Shown here piece after piece: positions 40,241-49,288 of a DNA stretch of 64,000 nucleotides. The position numbers were made by a program, and so were the translations under genes. How positions within the stretch are numbered: the first letter of the stretch is position 1; each line of letters starts with the position of its first letter. The stretch comes from Massilia sp. 9I. GTDB lineage: Bacteria > Pseudomonadota > Gammaproteobacteria > Burkholderiales > Burkholderiaceae_D. The notes under the pieces are model-generated. The model was not told where the DNA came from and made no database searches. It was given only the letters and a program-made list of their open reading frames with translations. The DNA is taken from positions 3,139,795-3,203,794 of the forward strand of contig NZ_LR733275.1 of NCBI RefSeq assembly GCF_902506415.1, read 5' to 3'.

Positions 40241-41190
40241 AGCTGCTGGCCGACGTCGGCGGCACCAACGCCCGCTTCGCCCTGCAGGCAGGCGCTGAGG
40301 GTTTCGACGACATCGAAGTGCTGGCCTGCGCCGACTACCCGAGCCTGGGCGAAGCGATGCAGGCCTACCTCGGCAAGGCCGCCGGGCGCGGGCTGGCGGT
40401 CGCCGGCCTGCGCCATGCGGCCATCGCCATCGCCAATCCGGTCGAGGAAGACCGGGTCAGCATGACCAACCACCACTGGAGCTTCTCGATCGAGGAACTG
40501 CGCCAGCAGCAGGGCCTCGATACGCTGCTGGTGGTGAACGACTTCGCCGCGCTGGCGATGTCGCTGCCGCACCTGGCCGCAACTGGGCGCGAGCGTATCG
40601 GCGGTGGCGTCGAACTGCTGAACCGTCCCATTGGCCTGATCGGGCCCGGGACCGGCCTCGGTGTATCCGGAGTGATCCCGGCCGGGAAGCGCTGGATCGC
40701 GCTGGCGGGCGAAGGCGGCCATGTCAGCTTCGCGCCGTCCACGAAGGAAGAAGTCGCGATCCTGGAAGCGCTGTGGGGCGAATACGGCCACGTATCGGCC
40801 GAGCGCCTGCTGTCGGGCATGGGCCTGGAGCTGATCCACTGGGCGCTGACCGGCAAGCGCATCGATGCGCCGGCCATCACGGGCGCGGCGATCGACGGCA
40901 GTTCCGCCGATTGCGTAAAGACCGTGCAGACCTTCTGCGCAGTGCTCGGCAGCGTGGCCGGCAACGTGGCGCTGACGCTGGGCGCGACCGGTGGCATGTA
41001 CATTGGCGGCGGCATCGTGCCGCGCCTGGGTAAACTGTTTACGGAGTCGAGCTTCCGGACGCGCTTCGAAGACAAAGGGCGCCTCAGTCCCTACCTGGCG
41101 CGCATCCCAACCTACCTCATCACCGAGCAGTACCCGGCGCTGCGCGGCGTGTCCGCCATGCTCACGGACCATATCGCAGCACTGAAATAA
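40237..41190 (+). CDS. glk: Glucokinase (Glk family)
   Basis: 317 residues. Phosphate-binding LLADVGGTNARFAL at the N-terminus, VVNDFAALAMSLP, the GPGTGLGVSGVIP loop and GGMYIGGGIVPRLG; these mark the Glk/hexokinase-fold group rather than ROK. It phosphorylates glucose with ATP in the cytoplasm. Overlap with GH3 and 15 bp to the MFS gene show that glucose is the expected product of this operon. Confidence 0.95.
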
Positions 41191-41205
41191 CAATACGGAG
41201 ACATC

Positions 41206-42510
41206 ATGCAGAACGCCGCACCCAATCCAGTACTTGCGCAAGCGACCGAGAGCGAGCACAACCCGCACACCAGCGCGCTCGTCATCGTCACCATCCTGTT
41301 CTTCATGTGGGGCCTGCTCACGTCGCTCAACGACGTCCTGATCCCGCACCTGAAGTCGATCTACACCCTCACCTACCTGGAGGCGATGCTGGTGCAGTTC
41401 TGCTTCTTCGGCGCCTATTTCATCGTGTCGCTGCCGGCCGGCGCCCTGATCCGCCGCATCGGCTACCAGAACGGCGCGGTCACCGGCCTGATGATCGCGG
41501 CCGCCGGCTGCGCCCTGTTCTACCCGGCCTCGACAAGAGGCTACGGCCTGTTCCTGTTCGCCTTCTTCGTGCTGGCGAGCGGCATCACCATCCTGCAGGT
41601 GGCGGCCAACCCCTACGTCACCGTGCTCGGACCGGCGCGCACCGCGTCCAGCCGCCTGACCCTGACCCAGGCCTTCAACTCGCTCGGCACCACCGTGGCG
41701 CCGAGCCTGGGCGGCATCCTGATCCTGTCGACCGTCGCCCTGAGCGCCGACCAGCTGGCCGCGTTACCTAGCGCCGAGCAGGCCGCGCACAAGGCCGCGG
41801 AAGCCGCCGCCGTCCAGGGTCCTTACCTGGGCCTGGCCGCGGCGCTGGCGATCCTCGCGGTCCTGTTCGCACTCGCCAAACTGCCCAAGATCAGCCACGC
41901 GGACGACGGCAAACCGGCCGTCGACGGCAAGGGCGGCGCCATGGCTTACCGCCACCTGGTGCTGGGCGCGGTCGCGATCTTCCTGTACGTGGGCGCCGAA
42001 GTCAGCATCGGCAGCTTCCTGATCAACTTCCTCGGCGAGGGCAATATTGCAGGCCTGAGCCACGCGAACGCGGCGCAGTACGTCAGCCTGTACTGGGGCG
42101 GCGCGCTGGTGGGCCGCTTCGTCGGTTTCGCCGTGATGCGCTATGTCAGCCCGGGCAAGTCGCTGGCCGTCACCGCGCTCGGCTCGATCCTGCTGGTGCT
42201 GACCGCGACCTTCGGCCAGGGCTCGCTGGCGATGTGGGCGATCATCGCGGTCGGCCTGTGCAATTCGATCATGTTCCCGACCATCTTCAGCCTCGCGCTG
42301 CATGGCCTGGGCAAGTTCACCGGCCAGGGCTCGGGCATCCTGTGCATGGCCATCGTCGGCGGCGCCGTGGTGCCTTTCGTGCAGGGCATGTTCGCCGATA
42401 CCATCGGCCTGCAGCCGTCCTTTCTGGTGCCGGCCGTGTGCTACCTGTTCATCATGTACTTCGGCCTGAAGTACGCGAACCTGCACAAGCAGCCGGTCGT
42501 AGCACACTGA
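41206..42510 (+). CDS. FucP/GluP-type MFS sugar:H+ symporter
   Basis: 434 residues, twelve transmembrane helices. The N-terminus [28 protein letters not shown] is characteristic of the FucP/glucose-galactose MFS group, as is [12 protein letters not shown] and [16 protein letters not shown] C-terminal motif ([12 protein letters not shown]). It likely imports glucose released in the periplasm. Last gene of the operon started by GH1; GGAG precedes its ATG. Confidence 0.93.
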   Translation: MQNAAPNPVLAQATESEHNPHTSALVIVTILFFMWGLLTSLNDVLIPHLKSIYTLTYLEAMLVQFCFFGAYFIVSLPAGALIRRIGYQNGAVTGLMIAAAGCALFYPASTRGYGLFLFAFFVLASGITILQVAANPYVTVLGPARTASSRLTLTQAFNSLGTTVAPSLGGILILSTVALSADQLAALPSAEQAAHKAAEAAAVQGPYLGLAAALAILAVLFALAKLPKISHADDGKPAVDGKGGAMAYRHLVLGAVAIFLYVGAEVSIGSFLINFLGEGNIAGLSHANAAQYVSLYWGGALVGRFVGFAVMRYVSPGKSLAVTALGSILLVLTATFGQGSLAMWAIIAVGLCNSIMFPTIFSLALHGLGKFTGQGSGILCMAIVGGAVVPFVQGMFADTIGLQPSFLVPAVCYLFIMYFGLKYANLHKQPVVAH

Positions 42511-42525
42511 TTTTTGACCATTCGG

Positions 42526-42558
42526 TAAAAAATAATGCCCGCTCGATGCGGGCATTAT
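42526..42558 (-). terminator. Intrinsic terminator of the metallo-hydrolase gene
   Basis: Perfect 11-bp stem ATAATGCCCGC/GCGGGCATTAT with TCGAT loop. On the minus strand it is followed by TTTTTTA (42526-42531), 6 bp past the metallo-hydrolase stop. On the plus strand no T-tract follows, so MFS transcripts may be stopped less efficiently. Confidence 0.82.
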
Positions 42559-42563
42559 GCATT

Positions 42564-43634
42564 TCAGTCGACCTTGCGCCACCAGTATTGGCCGGCGTGC
42601 GGCTGCGCCAGCGAGAGCGGCTCGCCCATCTCCGGCGTTGTCAGGGCGACGCCCTTGGCCTCGGCCAGCGCCGCAATGCGCTCGAGCGGATCCTGCCAGC
42701 GGTGCAGGGCCAGGTCGAAGGTGCCGTTGTGGACCGGCAGCAGCCACTTGCCCTTCAGGTCGAGGAAGGCCTGCAGGGTCTCTTCCGGCTGCATGTGCAC
42801 GTCGGGCCACTGCTTGTCGTAGGCGCCGGTTTCCACCATCGCGACGTCGAAGGGTCCGAAGCGTTCGCCGATCGTCTTGAAGCCCTTGAAGTAGCCGCTA
42901 TCGCCGCTGAAGAACAGGCGCAGCTCGTCGTGCAGGATCACCCAGGACGCCCACAGGGTGCTGTCACGATCGCCGAGCGTGCGGCCCGAGAAGTGCTGGG
43001 CCGGGGTGGCGACGAAGCGCACGCCGCCGATGCGCTCTTCCTGCCACCAGTCGAGCTGGCGCACCTTCGATTCGTCGACGCCCCATTCCACCAGGCGGTC
43101 GCCCACGCCCAGCGGCGCCAGGAAGTGTTCGGTCTTGGCGGCCAGCGCCATGATGGCAGCGTGGTCGAGGTGGTCGTAGTGGTCGTGCGACAGGATCACG
43201 GCCTTGATCGGCGGCAGCTCTTCGATGCCGATCGGCGGCGCATGAAAACGCTTGGGCCCAGCCCACTGCACCGGCGAAGCGCGCTCGGAGAACACCGGAT
43301 CGGTCAGATAGAATTCGCCGCCCAGCTTGAACAGCATGGTCGAGTGCCCGAGGCGGAACAGGGTCCGGTCCGGCGCGGCCAGCAGCGCGGCCCGGCTCAA
43401 GGCATGCACCGGGATCGCCCCCTTCGGCATGGTGCCGGCCGGCTTGTTGAGCATGGCGTTCCACCACAGCGAGACCATCTCGCCAAAGCTGTATTCACGC
43501 ATCTTTATACCGTTGCGGAACTTGCCATCTACGTAATGAGATGACACGGGATAGGCCGGGGCGGCACTGGCCAGGCTGCAGTAGGTCATGATGGCGGCAA
43601 CTCCAAGGATAAGGGCGGTGAACAGGATGCGCAT
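42564..43634 (-). CDS. Exported MBL-fold metallo-hydrolase (UlaG/NAPE-PLD-like)
   Basis: 356 residues from the ATG at 43634; a GTG eight codons upstream is possible but lies inside a palindrome. Signal peptide with cleavage near SLASAA (residue 25). The zinc-binding HxHxDH motif is present as SHDHYDHLDH, with further ligands in PAQHFSGR, FSGDSGY and LPVHNGTFDLAL. This is the lactonase/phospholipase-like UlaG-NAPE-PLD branch of metallo-beta-lactamase-fold proteins. Substrate unknown. Divergent from a TetR-family gene with a shared palindrome, suggesting TetR control. Confidence 0.88.
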   Translation of the reverse strand: MRILFTALILGVAAIMTYCSLASAAPAYPVSSHYVDGKFRNGIKMREYSFGEMVSLWWNAMLNKPAGTMPKGAIPVHALSRAALLAAPDRTLFRLGHSTMLFKLGGEFYLTDPVFSERASPVQWAGPKRFHAPPIGIEELPPIKAVILSHDHYDHLDHAAIMALAAKTEHFLAPLGVGDRLVEWGVDESKVRQLDWWQEERIGGVRFVATPAQHFSGRTLGDRDSTLWASWVILHDELRLFFSGDSGYFKGFKTIGERFGPFDVAMVETGAYDKQWPDVHMQPEETLQAFLDLKGKWLLPVHNGTFDLALHRWQDPLERIAALAEAKGVALTTPEMGEPLSLAQPHAGQYWWRKVD

Positions 43635-43656
43635 ATTGGGCAATCGGTAAATGTAC

Positions 43657-43671
43657 ACTACACAGTGTAGT
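43657..43671. promoter_or_regulatory. TetR-type operator between metallo-hydrolase and tetR genes
   Basis: ACTACACAGTGTAGT, a perfect 7-1-7 palindrome, 23 bp upstream of the metallo-hydrolase ATG and 9 bp upstream of the tetR -35 box. The most likely ligand is the adjacent TetR-family protein. Confidence 0.75.
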
Positions 43672-43679
43672 TTCTCTTT

Positions 43680-43708
43680 TTGAGAAAGTAAACTGGTGAG
43701 TGTAAAAT
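43680..43708 (+). promoter_or_regulatory. Promoter of the tetR-family gene
   Basis: TTGAGA (43680-43685), 17 bp, TAAAAT (43703-43708). The ATG is at 43715, only 6 bp after the -10, so the transcript would start at or next to the start codon (leaderless). Confidence 0.6.
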
Positions 43709-43714
43709 TAAAGG

Positions 43715-44326
43715 ATGAACACGCCCCGCCTTACCGATCTCAAGCGCAAAGCCATCGTCACGGCCGCCGCCGCCCAGTTCCGCGCCAACGGTTTCGAAGC
43801 CACCAGCATGGACAAGATCGCGCTGGAGGCGGGTGTCTCCAAGCGAACCGTGTACAACCACTTCCCCAGCAAGGAAGAGCTGTTCGCCGAGACCATCCTG
43901 CAGCTGTTCCAGAGCAGCGCAGCCCTGCTCGAGCTGCCTTACCGCCGCGATGTGGGATTGCGCGAGCAGCTTACTGAGCTGCTGCGCCTGAAGATGCGCA
44001 CCCTGGACGATCCCGATTTCCTCGACCTGGCGCGCGTCGCCATCTCGGAAGCGATCCACGCGCCCGAGCGCGCGCTGCCGGTATTCGCGCGCCTGAACGA
44101 GCGCGAGGAAGGAGTCACCAGCTGGATCCGGGCGGCCCAGGCCGACGGCCGCCTCAAACCCGGCGACCCGGTCTTTGCCGCCACGATGCTGCAGGGCCAG
44201 GTGAAAGCCTTCGCCTTCTGGCCGCAGGTGGCGATGGGCGCCGCCCCGCTAGCCCCCGCGCAGCAGGAACCGGTCATCGAGGCGGCGGTGTCGATGTTCC
44301 TGGCTTACTTCGGCGCCGAGCAGTAA
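43715..44326 (+). CDS. TetR/AcrR-family regulator
   Basis: 203 residues. N-terminal helix-turn-helix (about 10-55: RKAIVTAAAAQFRANGFEATSMDKIALEAGVSKRTVYNHFPSKEELF in outline), then an all-helical ligand-binding domain of the TetR_C type. Divergent from the exported metallo-hydrolase with a perfect palindrome between them, so it probably represses that gene and itself. Its last 22 bp overlap the 3' end of the convergent halogenase gene. Confidence 0.92.
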   Translation: MNTPRLTDLKRKAIVTAAAAQFRANGFEATSMDKIALEAGVSKRTVYNHFPSKEELFAETILQLFQSSAALLELPYRRDVGLREQLTELLRLKMRTLDDPDFLDLARVAISEAIHAPERALPVFARLNEREEGVTSWIRAAQADGRLKPGDPVFAATMLQGQVKAFAFWPQVAMGAAPLAPAQQEPVIEAAVSMFLAYFGAEQ

Positions 44327-45819
44327 CGCTCGACATAGGCCTGGTGCGAAGGCAGGCCGGCCACGGTGCGGTCGATCTGTCCCTTGATCCCGCCGAGGAA
44401 GTGCGACAGCTCCTCGTCCCCCATCAGGTCCGCCGTTTGGTGGTGCTGCAGCGGCATGATGCCCTGCCCCAGCATTACCTGGATCCACGAATTCTCTGCA
44501 AACAGCTCGGTCGGGAAGCGGAACACGCGGCCGGTTTCGCGGAACAGGTCGATGCGGTGCTGGAGCGAGGCCGGCACGTCCATGTTGCGCGCATCCCGCC
44601 AGTAAGGCGCGTCGATGCGGTTGGTGACCTTGTAGTGCAGGATGATGAAGTCGCGGATATGCTCGATTTCCTGCGCGGCCTGGCGGTTGAATTCATCGAC
44701 GTCGGTCTGCCAGATGCCCTGGGTCGGGAACATCTGCATCAGGCGCAGGACGCTGCGCTGGATCAGGTGGATGCTGGTCGATTCGATCGGTTCCAGGAAG
44801 CCGCTCGACAGGCCGACCGCCACTACGTTGTTCTTCCAGACCTGCTTGCGCTGGCCCGGCGTGAACTTGATCACGCGCGGTTTCATCAGGGGCTCGCCGG
44901 CGATGTTGCCCATCAGGGCCTGGATCGCCGTCTCTTCTTCCACGTAGCGGCTGGAGAACACGATGCCGTTGCCAACGCGGTGCTGCAGCGGGATGCGCCA
45001 TTGCCAGCCGAAAGGATGGGCGATCGAGCGCGTCAGCGGTATGGCGTCCCCCACCGAGGTCGTTTGCAGCGCGGCGGCGCTGTCGTTGAACAACCAGTGC
45101 GACCAGTTCTCGTACTCGACGCCCAGCGCCTGCCCGATCAACAGGCCGCGAAAACCCGTGCAATCGATGAACAGGTCGCCCTCGATGTCGGCGCCGGAAT
45201 CGAGCGTGATCGAGCGTACGTTGCCGGTCAGTGCGCTGGTGGTGACGTCGACGATCTTGCCCTCGATGCGCTGCACGCCGAAACGCTCGCTGAACTTGCG
45301 CAGGTAGCGCGCATAGGCGCTGGCGTCCAGGTGGTAGGCGTAATTCATGCCCTGGCGCGGCAGGTGCGCAAACTTGTTTTCTTGCGAGGCGCGCAGTTCG
45401 AGGCAGTAGTCGCCGTAGTCGCCGGCCAGGCCACGTTCGCGGCCCTTGTGCCAGAAGTGCTGGAAGCCGGCGGTCCAGTGGTCGGTGCCGGTCAGGCCGA
45501 ACGAGTGGATATAGTCCTCGTTCACGTTGCGCCAGTTCTCAAAACTGATGCCGAGCTTGAAGGTGGCCTTGGTCTCGGCCATGAACTCCTGCTCGTTGAT
45601 CTCGAGGAGGTTATGGAAGTTCAGCAGGGTCGGAATGGTCGCCTCGCCCACGCCGACCGTGCCGATCTCGTCGGACTCGACCAGCTTGATGTCGAGGCGC
45701 TTGCCCAGCACCTTCGAGATGCAGGCGGCCGCCATCCAGCCGGCGGTGCCGCCGCCCGCGATGACGACGCGGCGCACGGGCTTGCCCATGCCGTTCGCTC
45801 CCATGCTTGCCTTGTCCAT
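44305..45819 (-). CDS. Flavin-dependent (tryptophan-type) halogenase, second copy
   Basis: 504 residues, GAGGAGA before ATG. FAD-binding GGGTAGW at 22-28, halogenase Lys88 in ATFKLGISFENW, the WxWxIP signature at 272-277 (WQWRIP) and the conserved Glu346 in PIESTSIHL. All residues expected of an active FADH2-dependent halogenase are therefore present. Last gene of the receptor-halogenase-SapC-cupin-halogenase run. Similar genes occur near TonB receptors in Caulobacter- and Xanthomonas-type sugar loci, where their substrate is not established. No flavin reductase is encoded nearby. Confidence 0.92.
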   Translation of the reverse strand: MDKASMGANGMGKPVRRVVIAGGGTAGWMAAACISKVLGKRLDIKLVESDEIGTVGVGEATIPTLLNFHNLLEINEQEFMAETKATFKLGISFENWRNVNEDYIHSFGLTGTDHWTAGFQHFWHKGRERGLAGDYGDYCLELRASQENKFAHLPRQGMNYAYHLDASAYARYLRKFSERFGVQRIEGKIVDVTTSALTGNVRSITLDSGADIEGDLFIDCTGFRGLLIGQALGVEYENWSHWLFNDSAAALQTTSVGDAIPLTRSIAHPFGWQWRIPLQHRVGNGIVFSSRYVEEETAIQALMGNIAGEPLMKPRVIKFTPGQRKQVWKNNVVAVGLSSGFLEPIESTSIHLIQRSVLRLMQMFPTQGIWQTDVDEFNRQAAQEIEHIRDFIILHYKVTNRIDAPYWRDARNMDVPASLQHRIDLFRETGRVFRFPTELFAENSWIQVMLGQGIMPLQHHQTADLMGDEELSHFLGGIKGQIDRTVAGLPSHQAYVERYCSAPK

Positions 45820-45829
45820 GCTTGTCTCC

Positions 45830-46855
45830 TCAGCGGTTCATTCTTTTCAGTAGTTGGGCGCGGATCATGCGCACCGTGTCGGCATTCATCGGCGCGAGCG
45901 CGCCGCGCGCGGCCGGGGGGATGTGCGCCGCGGTGTCCTCGCCGGCCTCGAACACGTAATGGCGGAACAGATTGGCCCAGGCCTTGCGCTGTTCAAGCGG
46001 CAGGTCGCGCACGCTCATCAGGGCGTTCATCAAGGCGTTCATTGGCGTGTCCATGAACTCGGGCGACTGGCGCCACCAGTAGTTCACCAGCACATTGAAA
46101 TCTTCCAGCGCCTCGATGTGGTGCCACCACATGCTCGGGATGAACAGCGCGTCGCCCGGTTCCATGTCCACGGTGAGCGCATGCTCCATCGCGGTGGCGA
46201 AGCGCGGGAAGCGCGCCAGGTCGGGCTTCAGGAAGTCGACCAGGCTGATGGCCTGCCCGGCCGGGGTCAGGTCGAGCGGGCCGATATACAGGTTCTCGAC
46301 CTGGCTAGGGGGGAACAGGGTGAAGCGGCGCCGGCCGGCCACCACGCAGGCCAGGTTGTCCGGCAGGTCGTAGTGGGCGGCGATGCGGGTGCGGTTGCCG
46401 ATCCAGATCGAGCCTAGCGCGTCGCGTCCGCCCAGGTCGATCGGGTTCTCGTCGTGGAAACCCGGCAGGCAGGTGTCGATGGTGGTCGAGCCGACGTAGA
46501 TCGCCGGTTGCGTCGAGACGCCTTGATAGCGTTCGAGCTCGGCCAGCACCTTGTCGAGCCGCACCCGCACCGGTGCGAAGTTGAAGCCGTCCATCGCCTC
46601 GTTGTAGAAGAAGCGGCCTTCGATCTCGGGCGGCCCGAGCATCGCGGTGACGCTGGCGTCCTGATAGAAGCGGCGCAGGTAGCTGCTTGCCGCCGCGCCG
46701 GACGCGCGCGCGGCCTGGACCATCGGCCACCCGGCCACCAGCCCCCGCAGGACTACCGGTTCGGTAGCCTCGAGAATGCCGGGGCCGAGGTCGCGCGGCG
46801 TAAGGCCGGCGAGCTCGCGGATGGGATTAGGCTTTGGCAGCGGCACGGCGTGCAT
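45830..46855 (-). CDS. Cupin-like (JmjC-type) Fe(II)/2-oxoglutarate oxygenase-like protein
   Basis: 341 residues. Cupin_8/JmjC-like fold. Iron ligands are visible as H161-x-D163 in AAHYDLPDNLACVVAGRRRF and His245 or 246 in MWWHHIEAL, giving a complete HxD..H triad. Such proteins hydroxylate amino-acid side chains or small molecules using 2-oxoglutarate. The start overlaps the sapC-like gene by 29 bp and has a weak ribosome binding site, so it is probably translationally coupled. Sits between SapC and the second halogenase. Confidence 0.88.
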   Translation of the reverse strand: MHAVPLPKPNPIRELAGLTPRDLGPGILEATEPVVLRGLVAGWPMVQAARASGAAASSYLRRFYQDASVTAMLGPPEIEGRFFYNEAMDGFNFAPVRVRLDKVLAELERYQGVSTQPAIYVGSTTIDTCLPGFHDENPIDLGGRDALGSIWIGNRTRIAAHYDLPDNLACVVAGRRRFTLFPPSQVENLYIGPLDLTPAGQAISLVDFLKPDLARFPRFATAMEHALTVDMEPGDALFIPSMWWHHIEALEDFNVLVNYWWRQSPEFMDTPMNALMNALMSVRDLPLEQRKAWANLFRHYVFEAGEDTAAHIPPAARGALAPMNADTVRMIRAQLLKRMNR

Positions 46856-47540
46856 TCTTGCGGTCGATCAGCGCGCGGAAATTCGACAGCGAGGCCAGCT
46901 GGAAGTAGATCGGCGCCAGCCAGCCGGCCTTGTGCAGGCTGTCGAGCGCCGCGGCGTCCAGCGCCGCCAGGCGCTCTTCATTGATGGTGTAGAAGCCGGA
47001 CAGGCGGTTCTGCGAGCCGTCGTCGAGAGTGACGTCGAGCGAGAAGCCTTCGATCAGCTCGAGCTTCGTCAGCGCCTCGATGAAGGCGACGTTCGACTCC
47101 ATGCCCTGGTGGACGGCGACCAGCATGCCGTTGACGTTCTCGAGGTAGGGGCTCATGCCGCCTTGCGGCAGGAAGATCGGCTCGCCTTCGGTCTTACTGA
47201 CGCGCGGGTTGTCGAGGTCGATGTGGATCATCAGCTCGTCGCCGTCGCGGCCGATCAGGAAGGGCAGGCGCGCGATCAGCAGCGGAACGGTGGCCGCGTC
47301 CCAGCCCTTCTCGTCCAGGAACAGGTTTTCGTTGGCTTCGAAGCCTAGCAGCGCGATCGGTTCGAACGGGCTGTTCTCGGTCTCCTTGCGGAAGATGATC
47401 GGATAGTGGGCCTGCAGCAGGCGGAATTCTTCGGCGAAGGTCGGCACGAAGGGATGGCTCTCGTCCATGTCGCTGCCGTGACGCTGGATCACGCGCAGGT
47501 CCTTGTGTTCGATGTTATTCAGCAGTACGGGATTGGCCAT
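46827..47540 (-). CDS. SapC family protein
   Basis: 237 residues, no signal peptide. It shows the SapC family pattern: HPFVPTFAEEFRLLQAHYPIIFRK, PIALLGFEANENLFLDEKGW, IARLPFLIG and LSGFYTINEERLAAL. The name derives from a Campylobacter surface-layer locus, but the function in this context is unknown. The consistent association with TonB receptors and halogenases suggests a shared pathway. AAAGAG precedes the ATG. Confidence 0.88.
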   Translation of the reverse strand: MANPVLLNNIEHKDLRVIQRHGSDMDESHPFVPTFAEEFRLLQAHYPIIFRKETENSPFEPIALLGFEANENLFLDEKGWDAATVPLLIARLPFLIGRDGDELMIHIDLDNPRVSKTEGEPIFLPQGGMSPYLENVNGMLVAVHQGMESNVAFIEALTKLELIEGFSLDVTLDDGSQNRLSGFYTINEERLAALDAAALDSLHKAGWLAPIYFQLASLSNFRALIDRKNARRAAAKA

Positions 47541-47597
47541 CGTGTGTCTCTTTCAGTTCTGGTTATGCGTTCGCGTCTTGCGTCCACGCTTGGTTGA

Positions 47598-49172
47598 CTA
47601 CTTGGGCAGCCCATGGCGCAGGATGTGCGCGATGAGCGTGCGGTTGTCCGGCAGCGCAGGCAGCATCCTGCGCGTCAGGTCGGCGGCCTGGCGGAAGAAT
47701 CCGTCCGCCGTCTCGCCGTCTCCCTCGCCGGCGCGCTGGCGCCGGGCGAGGCCGGGTTCAGGGCAAAAGCCCATCCCGTACAAAATATACTGGTAACTCG
47801 CCGCCGGGAACACCTCCGGGATGCGATTGAAGTCGCTGCGCGAGGGCGGACGGTGGCGCCACAGCGACAGCATGCCCGCAAGACGGTCCGGAATGGTCTC
47901 GTCGCGGCGGTTGTCGCGCCAGTAGCCGCAGGGGTCCTGCGCACCGTCGCGCCGGCTCAGGACGTAGTGCAGCTTGAGGAAATCGATTACCCGCTCCCAG
48001 CGATAGCTGAAGGTCTCGTTGAAGCGCTGTGCGCTGACTTCCATCTGCGCGCGCGTGACGGGCATCTCCTCGGCCAGCATCGCGGCGGACAGTTCGACCA
48101 TGGCCAGCGCCGAGGCTTCCAGCGGCTCGATGAAGCCGGCGGACAGCCCGATGGCGATGCAGTTACGGTGCCAGAAGCGCTCGCGGTAGCCGGGCTCGAA
48201 GGAGAGCTTGCGCGGCGACGGGATGTCTTCCGGACCGCCGCTGGCCCGGATGTAGGCGCGCAGCGCGCTTTCTGCGTCCTCGTCGCTCGTATGCGCGCTC
48301 GAATACACGTGACCGATGCCGCGCCGGGTCGGCAAGCCGATGTCCCAGATCCAGCCGGCGTCCTGCGCGGTGGAGGTGGTCTGGGAGGCGATCGGGTCGT
48401 TCTCGTTCGCGTAGGGCACCTGCACCGCCAGTGCGCGGTCGTTGAACAGCACCCCGCGCTGCGCAAGGAAAGCTACGCCATAGTGCTTCCCGAGCAGCAG
48501 CGACTGCATGCCGCTGCAGTCGACGAACAGGTCGCCGGCCAGCTCGCCGTGCGCTTTCGTGTGCAGGGCGGCGATGTCGCCATTCTCATGGGAACGGATG
48601 CCGGTCACGTGGTCCGAAACAAAATGCACGCCGAGCTTTTCCAGGCAGTGCTTCTTCAGGAACAGGCCGAACTTGCCGGCGTCGAGGTGGTAGCCATAGT
48701 TGGCCACCGCCGCGAATTCGGGTGTCATCGCCTGCTTCGGCGCGCGGCCGTGCACGCACAGGTGCGGCTGGTAACTGGTGAAATCGGCGAAGGGAATGTG
48801 CGAATGGCGCTCCAGCCAGCGCCCGGCCAGGTCCGCGTCGCCCCAGCCCTGGGGCAGCACGAAGGGGTGGAAGTAATAGTCTTCGTCACTGCCGGTGACC
48901 CAGCGGTTGAAGCGCGAGCCCTGCTTGAAGGCGGCGTCGCACTCGCGGAAAAAGTCGGTTTCGGACAGGCCGGCCGCGCGCAGGGTGTCGCGCATGGTGG
49001 GCCAGGTACCCTCGCCCACGCCGATTGTCGGCACGTCGGGCGACTCGACCAGGGTGATGCGCAGGCCGCCCCGCTCTTCCTGCTGGAAGTTTGAAGCCAG
49101 GACGGCGGCGGTCAGCCAGCCGGCCGAACCTCCGCCCACGATCACGACATGCCTGATGGTGGTGTTCACCAT
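47598..49172 (-). CDS. Flavin-dependent (tryptophan-type) halogenase, first copy, variant motif
   Basis: 524 residues. FAD-binding GGGSAGW at 13-19, Lys83 in DAAFKQGSRFNRW and Glu352 in EPLEASALAM are retained. The usual WxWxIP signature is altered to W274-I-W276-D-I278-G279, and the residue after Glu352 is Ala, not Ser. Activity or substrate may therefore differ from the second copy. It follows the TonB receptor gene across a 116-bp gap that contains an intrinsic terminator. Confidence 0.9.
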   Translation of the reverse strand: MVNTTIRHVVIVGGGSAGWLTAAVLASNFQQEERGGLRITLVESPDVPTIGVGEGTWPTMRDTLRAAGLSETDFFRECDAAFKQGSRFNRWVTGSDEDYYFHPFVLPQGWGDADLAGRWLERHSHIPFADFTSYQPHLCVHGRAPKQAMTPEFAAVANYGYHLDAGKFGLFLKKHCLEKLGVHFVSDHVTGIRSHENGDIAALHTKAHGELAGDLFVDCSGMQSLLLGKHYGVAFLAQRGVLFNDRALAVQVPYANENDPIASQTTSTAQDAGWIWDIGLPTRRGIGHVYSSAHTSDEDAESALRAYIRASGGPEDIPSPRKLSFEPGYRERFWHRNCIAIGLSAGFIEPLEASALAMVELSAAMLAEEMPVTRAQMEVSAQRFNETFSYRWERVIDFLKLHYVLSRRDGAQDPCGYWRDNRRDETIPDRLAGMLSLWRHRPPSRSDFNRIPEVFPAASYQYILYGMGFCPEPGLARRQRAGEGDGETADGFFRQAADLTRRMLPALPDNRTLIAHILRHGLPK

Positions 49173-49208
49173 GTCCGTTCCAAAACCTTAACTCAGCAAG
49201 TCTACCCC

Positions 49209-49246
49209 AAAAAAACCGCAGCGGACCGTGGGATGCGGCCCGCTGC
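49209..49246 (-). terminator. Intrinsic terminator between TonB receptor and first halogenase
   Basis: GCAGCGG-A-CCG / CGG-C-CCGCTGC stem (one A-C mismatch) with a 7-base loop, followed on the minus strand by seven T residues (49215-49209). It lies 43 bp past the receptor stop and 37 bp before the halogenase start. No promoter is evident in those 37 bp, so the downstream genes probably depend on readthrough. Confidence 0.8.
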
Positions 49247-49288
49247 TTGCCTGCGTTCGCCAGAGCTTGCGCCCCGGCGAGGGTCGGG

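Noticed and set aside
42532..42558. The stem as the terminator of the MFS permease operon
   Set aside because: The T-tract is only on the minus-strand side, so it fits the metallo-hydrolase; action on the plus strand is possible but weaker.
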